A stretch of DNA of 64,000 bases from Gemmataceae bacterium (GTDB taxonomy: Bacteria; Planctomycetota; Planctomycetia; Gemmatales; Gemmataceae). How positions within the stretch are numbered: position 1 is the stretch's first letter; each line of letters opens with the position of its first letter. Both the position numbers and the translations under genes were made by a program. The DNA lies in NCBI GenBank assembly GCA_025055795.1, contig JANWVV010000006.1, positions 1 to 64,000 on the forward strand, written 5' to 3'. Below, in pieces: positions 8,556 to 18,349 of this stretch. The notes under the pieces were generated by a model. That model was not told the DNA's origin. It was given only the letters and a program-made list of their open reading frames with translations, and made no database searches.

Positions 8556-10529
8556 TCACCCCGTGTCGCGGCTGAGACCGTAAGCTTTGATTTTGCGGTC
8601 TAACGTCGATCGTTCAATTCCCAAAATGGCAGCAGCTTGGGACTTGTTCCACTCGGTGTACTCCAAAGTCGCCCTTATGTGACGTTTTTCCAGCTCCTCC
8701 AAGGATAGCGGCTGGTACGGAGAGGCCCGGCTGCTGTCTGTCAAGGAGTTAGCCGGGCTAGCACTCATGTCCTTGCTTGCTGGGGCGTCCAGTTGCGAAA
8801 GCCAAATGTCAGCGGCATCGATCAGTGATGTGGAAGCCAAGGCAACCGCTCTTTCGATGACGTTTTTCAATTCCCGCACGTTCCCGGGCCAGTGGTACTG
8901 TCGCAGCTTATTCAAGGCCGCGGGCGTGAAGCCTTTGAATTTGCGGCCGGTCTCGCGGCTGAACCGTTTGAGGAAGTGTTCAGCCAATAGAGGGACATCA
9001 TCCATGCGGTCACGCAATGGTGGTACATCCAGTTGCACCACCTGTAATCGAAAAAACAGATCCCGACGAAAAGTGCCCGCTCGTACAGCTTCTTCCAAGG
9101 GACGATTGGTCGCCGCAACCACGCGGACGTCGACATGGATAGGCACGTTTCCCCCAACGCGTTCGAAGGGATGACCTTCGAGCACTCGTAGGAACTTAGC
9201 CTGTGTTCCTAACGACATTTCACCGATTTCGTCCAGGAAGATGGTACCCTCGTCTGCCGCTTCGAATTTGCCGATGAGGCGTTCGGTGGCACCAGTGAAG
9301 GCACCTTTTTCGTGTCCAAACAGCTCGCTTTCGAGCAATGTTTCGGTTAGGGCCGCACAGTTGAGCGTGATGTATGGTCCATCGCGGCGTGGACTGGCCT
9401 GGTGAATGGCTCGAGCGATCAACTCCTTGCCAACGCCGCTTTCGCCGCGAATCAGAACGGTCGCCTTGGTCCGTGCCACGCGTAACGCTTGCTCCAGCAC
9501 ACGTTTCCAAGCTGGACTTTCGCCAATCAATTCGCTTTCGAGCCGCAATTGGGCTCGCAGACTCTGATTCTCCGTGGTCAGCGACACTTCACGACGAAGC
9601 CGATGCCACACCACACCGAACTGTCGAGCCACGGCCAAGGTGAACTCCAAGTCGTCCGCATTCAGGGGCATGGTAGGTGTGGTGCGATAAAGGTGCAACA
9701 ACCCGAGCAGTTGGGTCTCATAAAAGACGGGGGCGCAAATCAGACTGGCCACCCGCAGCTCGGCAATGCTGTCGCGAACCATCAACGTCTGATCCGCCGC
9801 TACGTTTTCCGCCAAGATGGCCTGACGGGCATTCATCACTTCCTGACTGACAAAACTGGAAACCTTATGATAGGTTTGTGGGGCGTGAGGATAGCGGCAA
9901 CGATAAACAACGGGGACCAACTCATGGCCTTCCCTGAGTGCCAAAACGGCGGCGGTCTCCGCTGGCGTGGCACGGAATAAGGCGTCGACCACTAGCTCAC
10001 ACAATTCCACAGGATTGGCACAGTTGGCCATATCCAGGGCCAGTCGGTAGAGCACAGCCAACGCCTGGGTCGGCCCAATCCGAGGACTCGTATGCGTTGA
10101 ATCATCGGTGCCGCTAAGGGGAGGCAAATACCGCGTTTGCCCTAACCGTTTACGTATGGCAAAACCATCCCCTTCCTGGTCCCCCTGACCGCTCGCTGCT
10201 GGAGCCTCAGATAGTTGACCCAATTCTTCGACGAATACAAGCCGTGTCCGGCCGACCCGGATCTCGTCCAGGGGACGCAAGATCCGCTCCTTGCGCAGGA
10301 GTTCGCCGTTAACAAGCGTGCCATTAAGGCTCCCCAGATCGCGAATGGCCCAATCCAACCCTTCAGGGTATATCTCGGCATGTTCCCGACTACACAAATC
10401 ATCCTTGATGACAATTTTGTTGGAGGGTGCACGTCCCAAGCGATGCCGAGTGCCTTCTTGCAAAGCAAAGACGTCTCCATAACCGTCATCACGACGGATG
10501 ACCACGTAGGCTCGAGTTGGAACAGTCAT
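8556..10529 (-). CDS. FHA-GAF-sigma54 transcriptional activator
   Basis: A sigma54-dependent enhancer-binding protein of 657 residues. The order is an FHA domain (about 28-97, phosphothreonine reader), a GAF sensor (about 155-310), an AAA+ domain and a Fis-type helix-turn-helix at the C-terminus (about 615-655). Walker A is GESGVGKE at 362-369. The sigma54-contacting GAFTGA is intact at 409-414, and Walker B is [10 protein letters not shown]. The FHA domain replaces a response-regulator receiver, so input probably comes from a Ser/Thr kinase rather than a histidine kinase; that link is inference. A kinase is encoded at 39-41 kb but not adjacent. Its targets are unknown, and I found no convincing -24/-12 promoter nearby. 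Confidence 0.93.
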   Translation of the reverse strand: MTVPTRAYVVIRRDDGYGDVFALQEGTRHRLGRAPSNKIVIKDDLCSREHAEIYPEGLDWAIRDLGSLNGTLVNGELLRKERILRPLDEIRVGRTRLVFVEELGQLSEAPAASGQGDQEGDGFAIRKRLGQTRYLPPLSGTDDSTHTSPRIGPTQALAVLYRLALDMANCANPVELCELVVDALFRATPAETAAVLALREGHELVPVVYRCRYPHAPQTYHKVSSFVSQEVMNARQAILAENVAADQTLMVRDSIAELRVASLICAPVFYETQLLGLLHLYRTTPTMPLNADDLEFTLAVARQFGVVWHRLRREVSLTTENQSLRAQLRLESELIGESPAWKRVLEQALRVARTKATVLIRGESGVGKELIARAIHQASPRRDGPYITLNCAALTETLLESELFGHEKGAFTGATERLIGKFEAADEGTIFLDEIGEMSLGTQAKFLRVLEGHPFERVGGNVPIHVDVRVVAATNRPLEEAVRAGTFRRDLFFRLQVVQLDVPPLRDRMDDVPLLAEHFLKRFSRETGRKFKGFTPAALNKLRQYHWPGNVRELKNVIERAVALASTSLIDAADIWLSQLDAPASKDMSASPANSLTDSSRASPYQPLSLEELEKRHIRATLEYTEWNKSQAAAILGIERSTLDRKIKAYGLSRDTG

Positions 10530-10631
10530 ACCGACACTGCATCTTGAATAGGCAAGCTACATGCAACCTGCATTACCTACCATAAACAGTTCTTGATGCA
10601 CTTGCAAACTGCCATTGAAGACCAGGTAGAG

Positions 10632-11246
10632 TCATCCACGGCGATTGTTGAGGATATTGCGGACACCATTGCCTTTAGCAGCATCCAAAATAGTTGCAAT
10701 GACCCCCCAGGGTACCGCCTTGTCAACATCGAGAATCATTTCCCGCCGACCGGTATTATCCATGATCCGTTTCATCTCTTTACCAAGCTCAGCCAGTGAC
10801 ACTTCTTTATCCTCAATCTTCACGATCGGTTGATTGCCATTCATACGGGCCCGCACAACGAACACCTGATCCTTAATGTCTTTGTATTCTATCTGCGTCG
10901 GTCCTTTCTTCTCCGGGTTGAGAGAGGGTACGTCGATGGCCCGCTCCAACGATGCATAAGTGATCGTCAAAATAAAGAAAATCAGGAGTACCAGGCAGAC
11001 ATCAATCAGCGGATTCATGTCAAGGTGTGTTTCGTCTTCCTGAAGACGCGGTGGTGCTAGAATCTCCTCGATGCGATCGGCGAACTGGGGATGTGTATCG
11101 ATACTCCGCCAATCGTTGTCCGCAGGCCCCTTGACCTCGTCGCTAGGTAACCAATGCCCCTCGCGTAGACCGTTGAGTACTTCTTCGGCACTATAAAGTC
11201 GTAAAGCATGAGGCGAGCCTTCCGGACGTACTAGCCAAACCGACAT
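10632..11246 (-). CDS. GYF_2-ExbD fusion (TolR/ExbD-type motor subunit)
   Basis: The C-terminal half is an ExbD/TolR biopolymer-transport subunit. The single membrane helix holds DMNPLIDVCLVLLIFFI, with the Asp residues expected for proton coupling, followed by a periplasmic domain. The N-terminal about 65 residues resemble the GYF_2 domain (WLVRPEG...DNDWRSID pattern), which would face the cytoplasm. GGAGG before the ATG at 11246 fixes the start. It is third in a minus-strand operon after exbB (12436-13239) and another GYF-ExbD (11426-12265), with 179 bases between. It differs strongly from its sister outside the helix, so the two are not a recent duplicate. Confidence 0.88.
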   Translation of the reverse strand: MSVWLVRPEGSPHALRLYSAEEVLNGLREGHWLPSDEVKGPADNDWRSIDTHPQFADRIEEILAPPRLQEDETHLDMNPLIDVCLVLLIFFILTITYASLERAIDVPSLNPEKKGPTQIEYKDIKDQVFVVRARMNGNQPIVKIEDKEVSLAELGKEMKRIMDNTGRREMILDVDKAVPWGVIATILDAAKGNGVRNILNNRRG

Positions 11247-11425
11247 GATAGCCTCCAGAGCGGCCGATTGCCTCGATCTCTTATGCCTGTCTAATACGTT
11301 TATACCCCTGGACTTGGGTCAAATCGTCACCGTTTAATGCTTCAGCACCCTTTGGTTCGGGTACCCCCCCCACCTGAGGCGGTTAACTGTGGACAGTCGG
11401 TGCTTGAATCCCCTGGCAATGCCGA

Positions 11426-12265
11426 TTACTCCCGTGGAGCTTCTACGACGGTGGCCACATAGGAGTTGATGATGTTTTTTTTACGCCGGTCCTCCAACTC
11501 GGGCTGTAATTCCAGGATCCGCTCATAAGGCAGGTCCTTATGGCAGGCGATCCGAACCTCTGGAGGGCGGGAAGCCCGCGTAAGCACTTCGTCTAATGCC
11601 CGAACAGCGGCTTCGGGAGTGGGCAGTAAATTATGGTGCGACTGGGGGGCTGATGTACCCTGTCGCACTGCATAATACACTTGCTCATCGTTCAGTTTGT
11701 CGATGACAATAGTGATGGCATCCGGGTCGGCGGTAAGATTGCCGGCGTAACGCATTTCGGGTACGTCTACGGGTGCCAAGGCCCCTGCCGCACGAATCAT
11801 GATGAAAAACACTAACAGCACCATGCTGATGTCGATTAAAGGCACCATATCGACTTCTTCATCGTCGTCGCTGCGGTGATACAAGGGAGCCGAGGCATGC
11901 TCAAAGAGCTCTTCCGCCGATGCTGGTGAAAGCGAGGCACCCCCGGATGTACTGGTCGAAGCATCGTCAGGTGTCACAGTGTCGCCTGCTCTACCGGTAT
12001 CCGGTTCTGTAGAACTAGCGGCTCCTGATATTGGGGGCTCTGCTACTGCAATCGGAGCTTGGCCGATGAGAGGCGACAGATAATCAGCGAGCAAAGGGTG
12101 TTCCTGAACCGTAATCCATTGGTTCGCACCGCTAGGTGCAACCCGATCGTGTGCGGCTAAGCGCCCCTGCTGGATCCACCCGGCCACTACCTCATAGGGT
12201 ACCTTTTTGTACACCGTGTTGACGCGGACAAACCAAACGTCAAAGTGTTTAGGTGTCTCCGCCAC
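11426..12265 (-). CDS. GYF_2-ExbD fusion, longer paralogue
   Basis: Same architecture as the neighbour at 10632. An N-terminal GYF_2-like segment (about 5-65, with GRLAAHDRVAP and a later conserved Trp) is followed by a 70-residue Ser/Thr/Ala-rich linker. The ExbD helix then contains DMVPLIDISMVLLVFFIMI, and a periplasmic domain follows. The likely start is the GTG at 12265, preceded by GAGGTGA. It lies 170 bases after exbB on the same strand. Together the three genes should form one proton-driven inner-membrane motor of the ExbB/ExbD type. No TonB or TolA/TolB gene is present, so the output partner is unknown. Confidence 0.88.
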   Translation of the reverse strand: MAETPKHFDVWFVRVNTVYKKVPYEVVAGWIQQGRLAAHDRVAPSGANQWITVQEHPLLADYLSPLIGQAPIAVAEPPISGAASSTEPDTGRAGDTVTPDDASTSTSGGASLSPASAEELFEHASAPLYHRSDDDEEVDMVPLIDISMVLLVFFIMIRAAGALAPVDVPEMRYAGNLTADPDAITIVIDKLNDEQVYYAVRQGTSAPQSHHNLLPTPEAAVRALDEVLTRASRPPEVRIACHKDLPYERILELQPELEDRRKKNIINSYVATVVEAPRE

Positions 12266-12435
12266 CTGAGCTCACCTCATCGTAAGACGATCAACTTCCC
12301 ACTTGCTTGTCTCGCTCGATAATTAACGAGCCAAGAGAATCCGCGATTACTGATGCATCAGGCTCGCTGTCGGCTGTGATTGCCAATAGGGACGTTGGTA
12401 TACTGTTTTGTTATTCTGTCATCAGTTATATGAGA

Positions 12436-13239
12436 TCAAGTCCCTCGACCACTCTGCGGTACTGGCCGTGCTGCTCCACCAACCGGCGTCGGCGGTATTG
12501 GCGGGGGGGCAACTACCGGAGCCGCCGAACCGGTCGTTCCTGGAGTGGCAACTGGCCGGGACGGCTGAGGTATGCCGGGTAATGGGCCATCCAGCAGCCG
12601 GGGATCCTTCTTGTAGTTGGTAACCAAGGTGATCAGCTTCTGGGTTGCCAGTTTGATTTTCACTTCAAAGCGAGTGATCCATGCCTTGAAGAGCACATGA
12701 CTGAACACCAGGGGGATGGCCGTGAACAATCCAATGGCTGTGGCGAACAAAGCCAAGCCAATTTTTGAGGAGTGGCCCCCGATTTCCTTGACCTTACCTG
12801 CCGCCGACTCGCGACCGATGGCATCGAAGGTATTGATCATGGAGATAACGGTGAAAAACAAGCCGACCATCGTCGCAATTTTGGCGATGGCCAGAATACT
12901 CGGCAACAAAAAGTGCAAGCGGGGCAGCACTTGCAACTCTACTTCATTGGCAATGCTGCGTCGCATGGCCGCTGCTCCTTGTTCAGCAGCCTCCAACCCT
13001 GCCACAAACACCAGATTCGGAATCAATCCTTTTTCCCGTTTGCATAACTCTATGGCCCCACGGATGCCGTTTTTGCGTAGTACTTGCTGAAAGAGTGGCA
13101 GGAATTCATCCATGTCCGTGTTGGCCGAGATGTTCAGCAATATGCGCCAGATGACCAAAGCCGCTCCCACCAGCGACATAGTCACCAACGGCAAGGCGAA
13201 ATACCATTCGCCGATAAAAAAGTCCTTGACCGCTTGCAT
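12436..13239 (-). CDS. MotA/TolQ/ExbB-family proton channel subunit
   Basis: Three membrane helices are visible (about 12-34, 108-136 and 155-180), with the large cytoplasmic loop between the first and second, as in ExbB/TolQ. The second and third helices carry the small and polar residues of the proton path (TMVGLFFTVISM; LFATAIGLFTAIPLVF). The last about 50 residues are a Pro/Gly/Ala-rich tail that is unusual for ExbB and probably cytoplasmic. It is the first gene of the exbB-exbD-exbD operon; a terminator-like structure at 13338-13400 separates it from the EF-G-like gene upstream. Confidence 0.88.
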   Translation of the reverse strand: MQAVKDFFIGEWYFALPLVTMSLVGAALVIWRILLNISANTDMDEFLPLFQQVLRKNGIRGAIELCKREKGLIPNLVFVAGLEAAEQGAAAMRRSIANEVELQVLPRLHFLLPSILAIAKIATMVGLFFTVISMINTFDAIGRESAAGKVKEIGGHSSKIGLALFATAIGLFTAIPLVFSHVLFKAWITRFEVKIKLATQKLITLVTNYKKDPRLLDGPLPGIPQPSRPVATPGTTGSAAPVVAPPPIPPTPVGGAARPVPQSGRGT

Positions 13240-13337
13240 GAAGTATCCCTGACTCCGGTTAATTCGGGCATAGATAGGGTAATGGGGGTAACAGAGGCTA
13301 CCCGCCGTCGCTACGGATTCATTTCAATCATACCAGA

Positions 13338-13400
13338 AAAAGCCGGCAGGGTCCAAGCTTCCCCTTTACTCTGAGACCCGGAAACTTGGGGGACCCTGCC
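13338..13400 (-). terminator. intrinsic terminator after the EF-G-like gene
   Basis: GGCAGGGTCC at 13345-13354 pairs perfectly with GGACCCTGCC at 13391-13400. The loop has 36 bases. On the minus strand the stem is followed by GGCTTTTTCT. It lies between the stop of the EF-G-like gene and the start of exbB, so it probably ends transcription of the former. The long loop is untypical. Confidence 0.6.
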
Positions 13401-13455
13401 CGAGGAGCTGTCCAACTGTTAGCACAATCGTCACAAGACCAATCGAGGGCGGCCT

Positions 13456-15600
13456 TTATTCTTCCTCTTCTTCCTTAAGCTGAGCCTTGCTGACAATTTG
13501 TTGTTGGATGTTTGGCGGCACGATCTCGTAATGGCTGAATTCCATCGAGTAGGAGCCACTGCCCTGAGTCAGGCCACCCAATTGGGCGGCATAGCGGCTC
13601 ATCTCTGCCAGCGGCGCCCGGGCGTAGATGACGGTCAGGTCCCCCGGTAGGCTCTCCTGATTTTCGACTTGTGCCCGTTTGGTGGGCAGATCACTCAGTA
13701 CAGCCCCCGTGTACTTACTAGGTACCGTGATCTCAACGCGGACAATCGGTTCCAACAGCACGGGTCGAGCACTTAGGAAAGCCTTCTTGAATGCCTGACG
13801 CGTGGCGATTTTGAAGGCCGCTTCTGAAGAGTCCACCTCGTGGTGTTTACCGAAGTACACCTCCACGGCCACGTCCTGTATGCGGTAACCGGCTAGCACT
13901 CCCCGTTCGAGCATTTCCTTGCATCCCTTTTCCACGGCCGGGATGAAATTGTTGGGAATGACACCACCGACGATGTGATCAATAAAGGCAAAGTTGAAAT
14001 TCGGATCGTAATGACAAGCACGCATTTTCTCAAAGCGACTTTTGTTGGCAAAAACCGCTTCACATTGGGCCTGGTCCTTGATATCGCGGGGCAAAGGATA
14101 GATCCGCAGATGCACTTCGGCAAACTGACCTCTTCCGCCGGTTTGCTTTTTATGTCTGTAATCCCCTTGCCCTTCCGCTGTTACCGTTTCGCGATAGGGT
14201 ATCTTGGGCTCCTTGGTATTGATTTCCAAGCCAAAGCGGGCCTTCAGGCGTTCCCGGATGACATCCAAATGCAATTGGCTGATGCCACTGACCACCAGTT
14301 CATTGGTCTGCGGGTCATGGGCCACTTTAAGTGTGGGATCTTCCGCGGCTACCTTCTGCAGACTTTGAGAAATTTTCTGTTCGTCGCCTCGATTTTTCGG
14401 TTCTACGGCGACGCCAAACATCGGAGTGGGAAAGATAGGCACAGGTAATTTGGGGGCCTGAGGTGAGTAGGACAAAGTATCACCGATTTCCAACCCATCG
14501 ACCTTGGCCACCGCAACGATGTCACCGGGAACGGCCTCCCCTATGGGCGACGTTTTAGTTCCTTGCACCTCATAAATGTGAGCGATACGGAGGGATTGGC
14601 CACTCCGCAGGTTGATCACCGGATGATTGGGTTCCAGCTTGCCGCACAACACACGGATGTAACTTAGATTACCGACGAACTTGTCATTAACCACCTTGAA
14701 GACCTGCCCTATAAACTCTTCGGTTTCGCTAGGTTGTAGCGGATGTTGCTGACCGTTGGTGGTGATGACATAATCAGCCAGCCGTTTGCCAGCGAACTGC
14801 GGCGACGGAGCATATTGACAAAGAGCATCCAGTAGTTCACGGATTCCGATACCCTTTTTGGCGGATGTACATAAGATTGGGATCAACGTGCCTGCTTCGA
14901 TAGCGTGGGGAACCGCGGCTTCCAATTCAGCGTCAGATATGGTTCCCTCGGAAAGGTATTTTTCCATCAGGGCTTCGTCACATTCCACAACAGCATCTAT
15001 CAGTTGCGTGCGAGCACTTGCGACGTCAATGGGGAGCGTGCTGGGGAGTTGCCCAGGAGGTCGTAACAGGCTGATTACCTCGCGCAGTTCAGGACCCACT
15101 GCGTTGGGAACGTTGAACAAGACACAGTTTTTGCCAAAAGCTGTTTGCAAACTCTTGACAACGCCAGCAAAGTCGATTTTGTCCGCATCCAGCTTGTTAA
15201 TAATCATCATGCGAGCAAGGCCACGCTTGGATGCCTCTTGAAACATCCGGCGGGTGTTCATCTCCACGCCATTGATTGCGGAAACGACAATAACGGCGGT
15301 TTCGACGGCGGCTAGCGATTCCAAGGCCGCACCAATAAAGTCTGGGTAGCCGGGAGCGTCGAGCAGATTGAGATGTTTACCATTGTGCGATAGATGTAGA
15401 ACATGTGTGTCAATGGAGAAGTGATGCTTGCGTTCCTCTTCATCAACGTCGACCGCTGAGGTCCCTTCATCGACATTACCCATGCGGTCAACCACCCGTG
15501 TATGAAACAAAAGGGCATCGGCCAGGGTGGTTTTTCCAGAAGCGCGATGCCCTACCAAGGCAATGTCCCGGATGTTCTCCACCAAGTGCTTGACAGCCAT
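13456..15600 (-). CDS. EF-G-like translational GTPase (EF-G2 type)
   Basis: A full-length EF-G homologue of about 714 residues with GTPase domain, domain II, and domains III-V. G1 is GHRASGKTT, G3 is DAPGYPDF and G4 is NKLD. G3 normally reads DTPGH; here the catalytic His is Tyr (residue 85, codon 15346-15348), as in the EF-G2/FusA2 subgroup, so GTP hydrolysis may be slow or used differently. The ATG at 15600 has GGAG upstream and is preferred to a GTG at 15711 that would add 37 unconserved residues. The C-terminus is a poly-Glu tail. It is not in a str operon (no rpsL, rpsG or tuf), which also suggests a paralogue rather than the main EF-G. Confidence 0.88.
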   Translation of the reverse strand: MAVKHLVENIRDIALVGHRASGKTTLADALLFHTRVVDRMGNVDEGTSAVDVDEEERKHHFSIDTHVLHLSHNGKHLNLLDAPGYPDFIGAALESLAAVETAVIVVSAINGVEMNTRRMFQEASKRGLARMMIINKLDADKIDFAGVVKSLQTAFGKNCVLFNVPNAVGPELREVISLLRPPGQLPSTLPIDVASARTQLIDAVVECDEALMEKYLSEGTISDAELEAAVPHAIEAGTLIPILCTSAKKGIGIRELLDALCQYAPSPQFAGKRLADYVITTNGQQHPLQPSETEEFIGQVFKVVNDKFVGNLSYIRVLCGKLEPNHPVINLRSGQSLRIAHIYEVQGTKTSPIGEAVPGDIVAVAKVDGLEIGDTLSYSPQAPKLPVPIFPTPMFGVAVEPKNRGDEQKISQSLQKVAAEDPTLKVAHDPQTNELVVSGISQLHLDVIRERLKARFGLEINTKEPKIPYRETVTAEGQGDYRHKKQTGGRGQFAEVHLRIYPLPRDIKDQAQCEAVFANKSRFEKMRACHYDPNFNFAFIDHIVGGVIPNNFIPAVEKGCKEMLERGVLAGYRIQDVAVEVYFGKHHEVDSSEAAFKIATRQAFKKAFLSARPVLLEPIVRVEITVPSKYTGAVLSDLPTKRAQVENQESLPGDLTVIYARAPLAEMSRYAAQLGGLTQGSGSYSMEFSHYEIVPPNIQQQIVSKAQLKEEEEE

Positions 15601-15732
15601 GCCTGGTCTCCGAAGTGGGGAAAGGAACACCTCACCGACCGTGGAATGTAACAGTCGGTCAATAGCTTGGGGCGGCCACTGACCGTGTGTATGTGTCCAC
15701 GCCCGTTCCACCCCGAATGACCCAACGAGCGT

Positions 15733-16458
15733 TCAGGAAGCAGAAGCGGAGCGGGCTAACGCAATGGCTTCGCTCAGGTGAATCGTGCCCTCGTACAGAG
15801 CACGCCCAATAATGCATCCCCAAGTACCTAGTTCGATTAATCGCCGTACGTCTTGCAAGGAGGCCACGCCCCCGGAGGCGATAACAGGCCAAGGGGAAAC
15901 CTGCTGTATTTCCCTTAACGCGGCTTCATTAGGGCCACTTAATGTCCCATCGCGTTGGATGTCGGTGTAAGCAATGGCAGCCAAAGGCATGGACGGCAGA
16001 CGTCGCACCAGATCAATAGTTGTTAATCCAGCCTGTTGGCGCCAACCCTCGACGGCAATTTGGCCGTTGCGGGCGTCGAGTGCCAGGACAATCCGTCCTG
16101 GCCATCGCTCCGTCACTTTCATCAACCAATCGGGCTGCCGCAGGGCTCGTGTACCCACGACGACCCATTGGACGCCATTATCGAGCAGATCAGCTATGTC
16201 TGCTTCTGATCGCACTCCACCGCCCACTTGAACCGGTATACCGACTTGTACGATACGACGGACGATTTCCTTATGGACGGGATACCCTGACCGAGCACCG
16301 TCCAAATCAACAACGTGCAAACGGTCGGCCCCTTCACGCTGCCAGCGATGAGCCACGGCCACGGGATCATCCTCATAAACCGTTTCCTGAGCGTAATCCC
16401 CTTGCCGCAACCGCACGCAGCGACCACCACGAATGTCAATAGCAGGGTAAATGAACAT
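15733..16458 (-). CDS. hisA: phosphoribosylformimino-AICAR-P isomerase
   Basis: Catalyses the Amadori isomerisation of ProFAR to PRFAR, step four of histidine synthesis. The (beta/alpha)8 barrel of 241 residues has the catalytic Asp pair at residues 8 (YPAIDIRGG) and 128 (LALDARNG). Phosphate-binding motifs QVGGGVR and IASGGV are present. AAGGGAT precedes the ATG at 16458. The DTP region YTDIQRDGT fits HisA rather than HisF. It lies 132 bases upstream of the EF-G-like gene on the same strand; the other his genes are not here. Confidence 0.95.
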   Translation of the reverse strand: MFIYPAIDIRGGRCVRLRQGDYAQETVYEDDPVAVAHRWQREGADRLHVVDLDGARSGYPVHKEIVRRIVQVGIPVQVGGGVRSEADIADLLDNGVQWVVVGTRALRQPDWLMKVTERWPGRIVLALDARNGQIAVEGWRQQAGLTTIDLVRRLPSMPLAAIAYTDIQRDGTLSGPNEAALREIQQVSPWPVIASGGVASLQDVRRLIELGTWGCIIGRALYEGTIHLSEAIALARSASAS

Positions 16459-17073
16459 GATGATCCCTTCATGTCTTCCAGCATTGTGAGCGAGTCAAGA
16501 AGTAATGGCAAGGTCGAGATGTAGGGAAAATTGGCTTTCCCGCTAACCTTGCTGATCCAAAGCCCAGGAGTGCCCTTGCTGAACCTAAGCAAAATCGATT
16601 GAATGACGAGGCCTAAGTACAATACTGAACGAATCCGACTGGACAAACTCAGGCAAAGCGAACCATTTTCAGCATTCACAATCAGCACATCAATTCCGAA
16701 GATAACCTAGGGAACCGGGAAGCTGCAAATAAGCAGCCCTTCAGAGAGGAGCCTTATTTTTTCACGGATTTATTAAAAAAACGAAACTCGAGTTGACCGT
16801 TGATGAATCCTCCTTCATAATATCCGTAATAAAAAAAGTGGCGAGCTGGTCGTGACTGTCGCCTGCACGGACTCTCCCATAATCCACCCCTCTTCCCGCA
16901 GACGACAACATAGCTACCAGCCCAACACCACTGCCTCATCCCCACATGCTTTGTTACCATCGTTGTGTCATAACTTGTGAAACCGACATGGAGGTTGGTT
17001 ACGCCTGAATCTGTAGGGAACAACCAACGGACAGCGTTGTTTCCTTGCTTACACCTGTGGGAGGTCTGTCGTC
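16459..17073. other. intergenic region between divergent genes
   Basis: This 615-base spacer is between hisA (minus) and the DUF1559 gene (plus). Short ORFs here have no protein character. It contains the candidate promoter at 16793-16821, which would give the DUF1559 transcript a leader of roughly 245 bases. Confidence 0.45.
16793..16821 (+). promoter_or_regulatory. candidate sigma70-type promoter
   Basis: TTGACC at 16793-16798 and CATAAT at 16816-16821 are separated by 17 bases, on the strand of the DUF1559 gene at 17074. The match is good but rests on consensus alone. Confidence 0.3.
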
Positions 17074-18054
17074 ATGATCCGTTTCATCGACCCACGACGA
17101 CGCGGTTTTACCCTGATCGAACTGCTGGTGGTGATTGCCATCATTGCCATCCTGATCGGCTTGTTGCTGCCCGCCGTGCAAAAAGTTCGCGAAGCCGCCG
17201 CCCGATCAACTTGCCAGAACAATTTGAAACAAATTGCTTTGGCAGCTCATAACTATGAAAGCGCAAACAATCGTCTGCCTCCGGGGTTTTTGGGACCAAT
17301 GCCAACTGATCTACCGTTTGGTACCGATACTGGAATCCACACTATAAATTACAATGCACAAACTATCGGAACTTTAGTATTCCTATTACCTTTTGTAGAG
17401 CAAGATAATCTATTTAGACAACTGATGGCAGGAGCTCCTTCTGATTATCTAGACCCGGATAGGAGTTACCCTGCTTATTGGAATTATCCCAGTTTTTGGA
17501 ACAACAAGGGCGCCCGAATCAAAACGTTTCTATGTCCCTCGGACGATGCGGAGAACCAACCTTGGGATGCGTTTTTTAGTCCGTTCAGGTTATCTAGTAC
17601 CTCATTTAGCATGGTACTGATAAGTTTTGGAAATGCGAATCATGTTTTCGGACGAACCAACTACCTAGGGATAGCGGGTCGCTCAGGTCTGAATGGTGAT
17701 ATTTACAGGGGGGCATTCTTCAATCGCAGCAAAAGCGTGTTAAGTAAATTTGCAGATGGTACGAGTAACACATTTTTATTCGGTGAGTATGCTTCAAAAG
17801 CTGCCCCAACCTCAGGCTGGCAGCCAATTTCCCCACAATGGATGGCTGCAAGTTACTTCCCAACAGCTTGGGGGTTACATCCACAACCTCCTGCAAATAA
17901 CCAATGGTGGATGTTAAACAGTAAGCATCCTGGTATTGTACAGTTTGCAATGGGTGATGGATCGGTCCGAGGAATTAGGTATATCGGGAGTGACGCGAAT
18001 TACCAATTCTTTGCAGGTACCAGCGATGGCCAAGTCATAACTTATAATGAGTGA
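17074..18054 (+). CDS. DUF1559 protein with prepilin-type N-terminus
   Basis: A planctomycete-specific exported protein family of unknown function. The N-terminus RRRGFTLIELLVVIAIIAI is a type IV prepilin/pseudopilin cleavage and methylation motif, with cleavage expected after the Gly and Glu at mature position 5. Next comes the family segment PAVQKVREAAARSTCQNNL. The C-terminal part ends in the FAMGDGSVR motif that marks DUF1559 (SBP_bac_10). GGGAGG precedes the ATG. The middle of the gene is more AT-rich than its conserved N-terminal coding part. The small lipoprotein gene starts 94 bases downstream on the same strand, a common pairing in these genomes. Confidence 0.92.
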   Translation: MIRFIDPRRRGFTLIELLVVIAIIAILIGLLLPAVQKVREAAARSTCQNNLKQIALAAHNYESANNRLPPGFLGPMPTDLPFGTDTGIHTINYNAQTIGTLVFLLPFVEQDNLFRQLMAGAPSDYLDPDRSYPAYWNYPSFWNNKGARIKTFLCPSDDAENQPWDAFFSPFRLSSTSFSMVLISFGNANHVFGRTNYLGIAGRSGLNGDIYRGAFFNRSKSVLSKFADGTSNTFLFGEYASKAAPTSGWQPISPQWMAASYFPTAWGLHPQPPANNQWWMLNSKHPGIVQFAMGDGSVRGIRYIGSDANYQFFAGTSDGQVITYNE

Positions 18055-18148
18055 ATTTACAGAAGTAGATCCCAGTCGATGATATGGGTTCACGCAAATC
18101 AAGGCCTAAGTAAGCAATGGTTTACAGGCTACCAGGGGAGAGATTAGA

Positions 18149-18349
18149 ATGGCGGAAATGAGTAAGTTACAGTGGTCTTCGGCAATTCTTTCGCTCTTGT
18201 TGTTGGGTTGCATGTTACTAAATATGGGATGCGGTAGTAATAAAACCGGGGGCAAGACTACAACACCTGACAACCTAAAAGGTGCACCGCCATCGGGAGA
18301 TGTCCTAACTCCGCCTCCACCCCCACCTCCACCTGAACCCAAACGTTGA
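18149..18349 (+). CDS. small lipoprotein with proline-rich tail
   Basis: A 66-residue protein with a hydrophobic signal segment (about 10-26) ending in a lipobox LNMGC, so Cys28 should be lipid-modified after cleavage by signal peptidase II. The mature peptide of about 39 residues is polar and ends in a run of eight prolines followed by Glu-Pro-Lys-Arg. GGGGAGAG lies about nine bases before the ATG at 18149. Position and size match the lipoproteins that often follow DUF1559 genes in planctomycetes; joint function is inferred from pairing only. Confidence 0.75.
   Translation: MAEMSKLQWSSAILSLLLLGCMLLNMGCGSNKTGGKTTTPDNLKGAPPSGDVLTPPPPPPPPEPKR

Noticed and set aside
13975-14448. 157-codon ORF antisense to the EF-G-like gene
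   Set aside because: Shadow of conserved EF-G domains.
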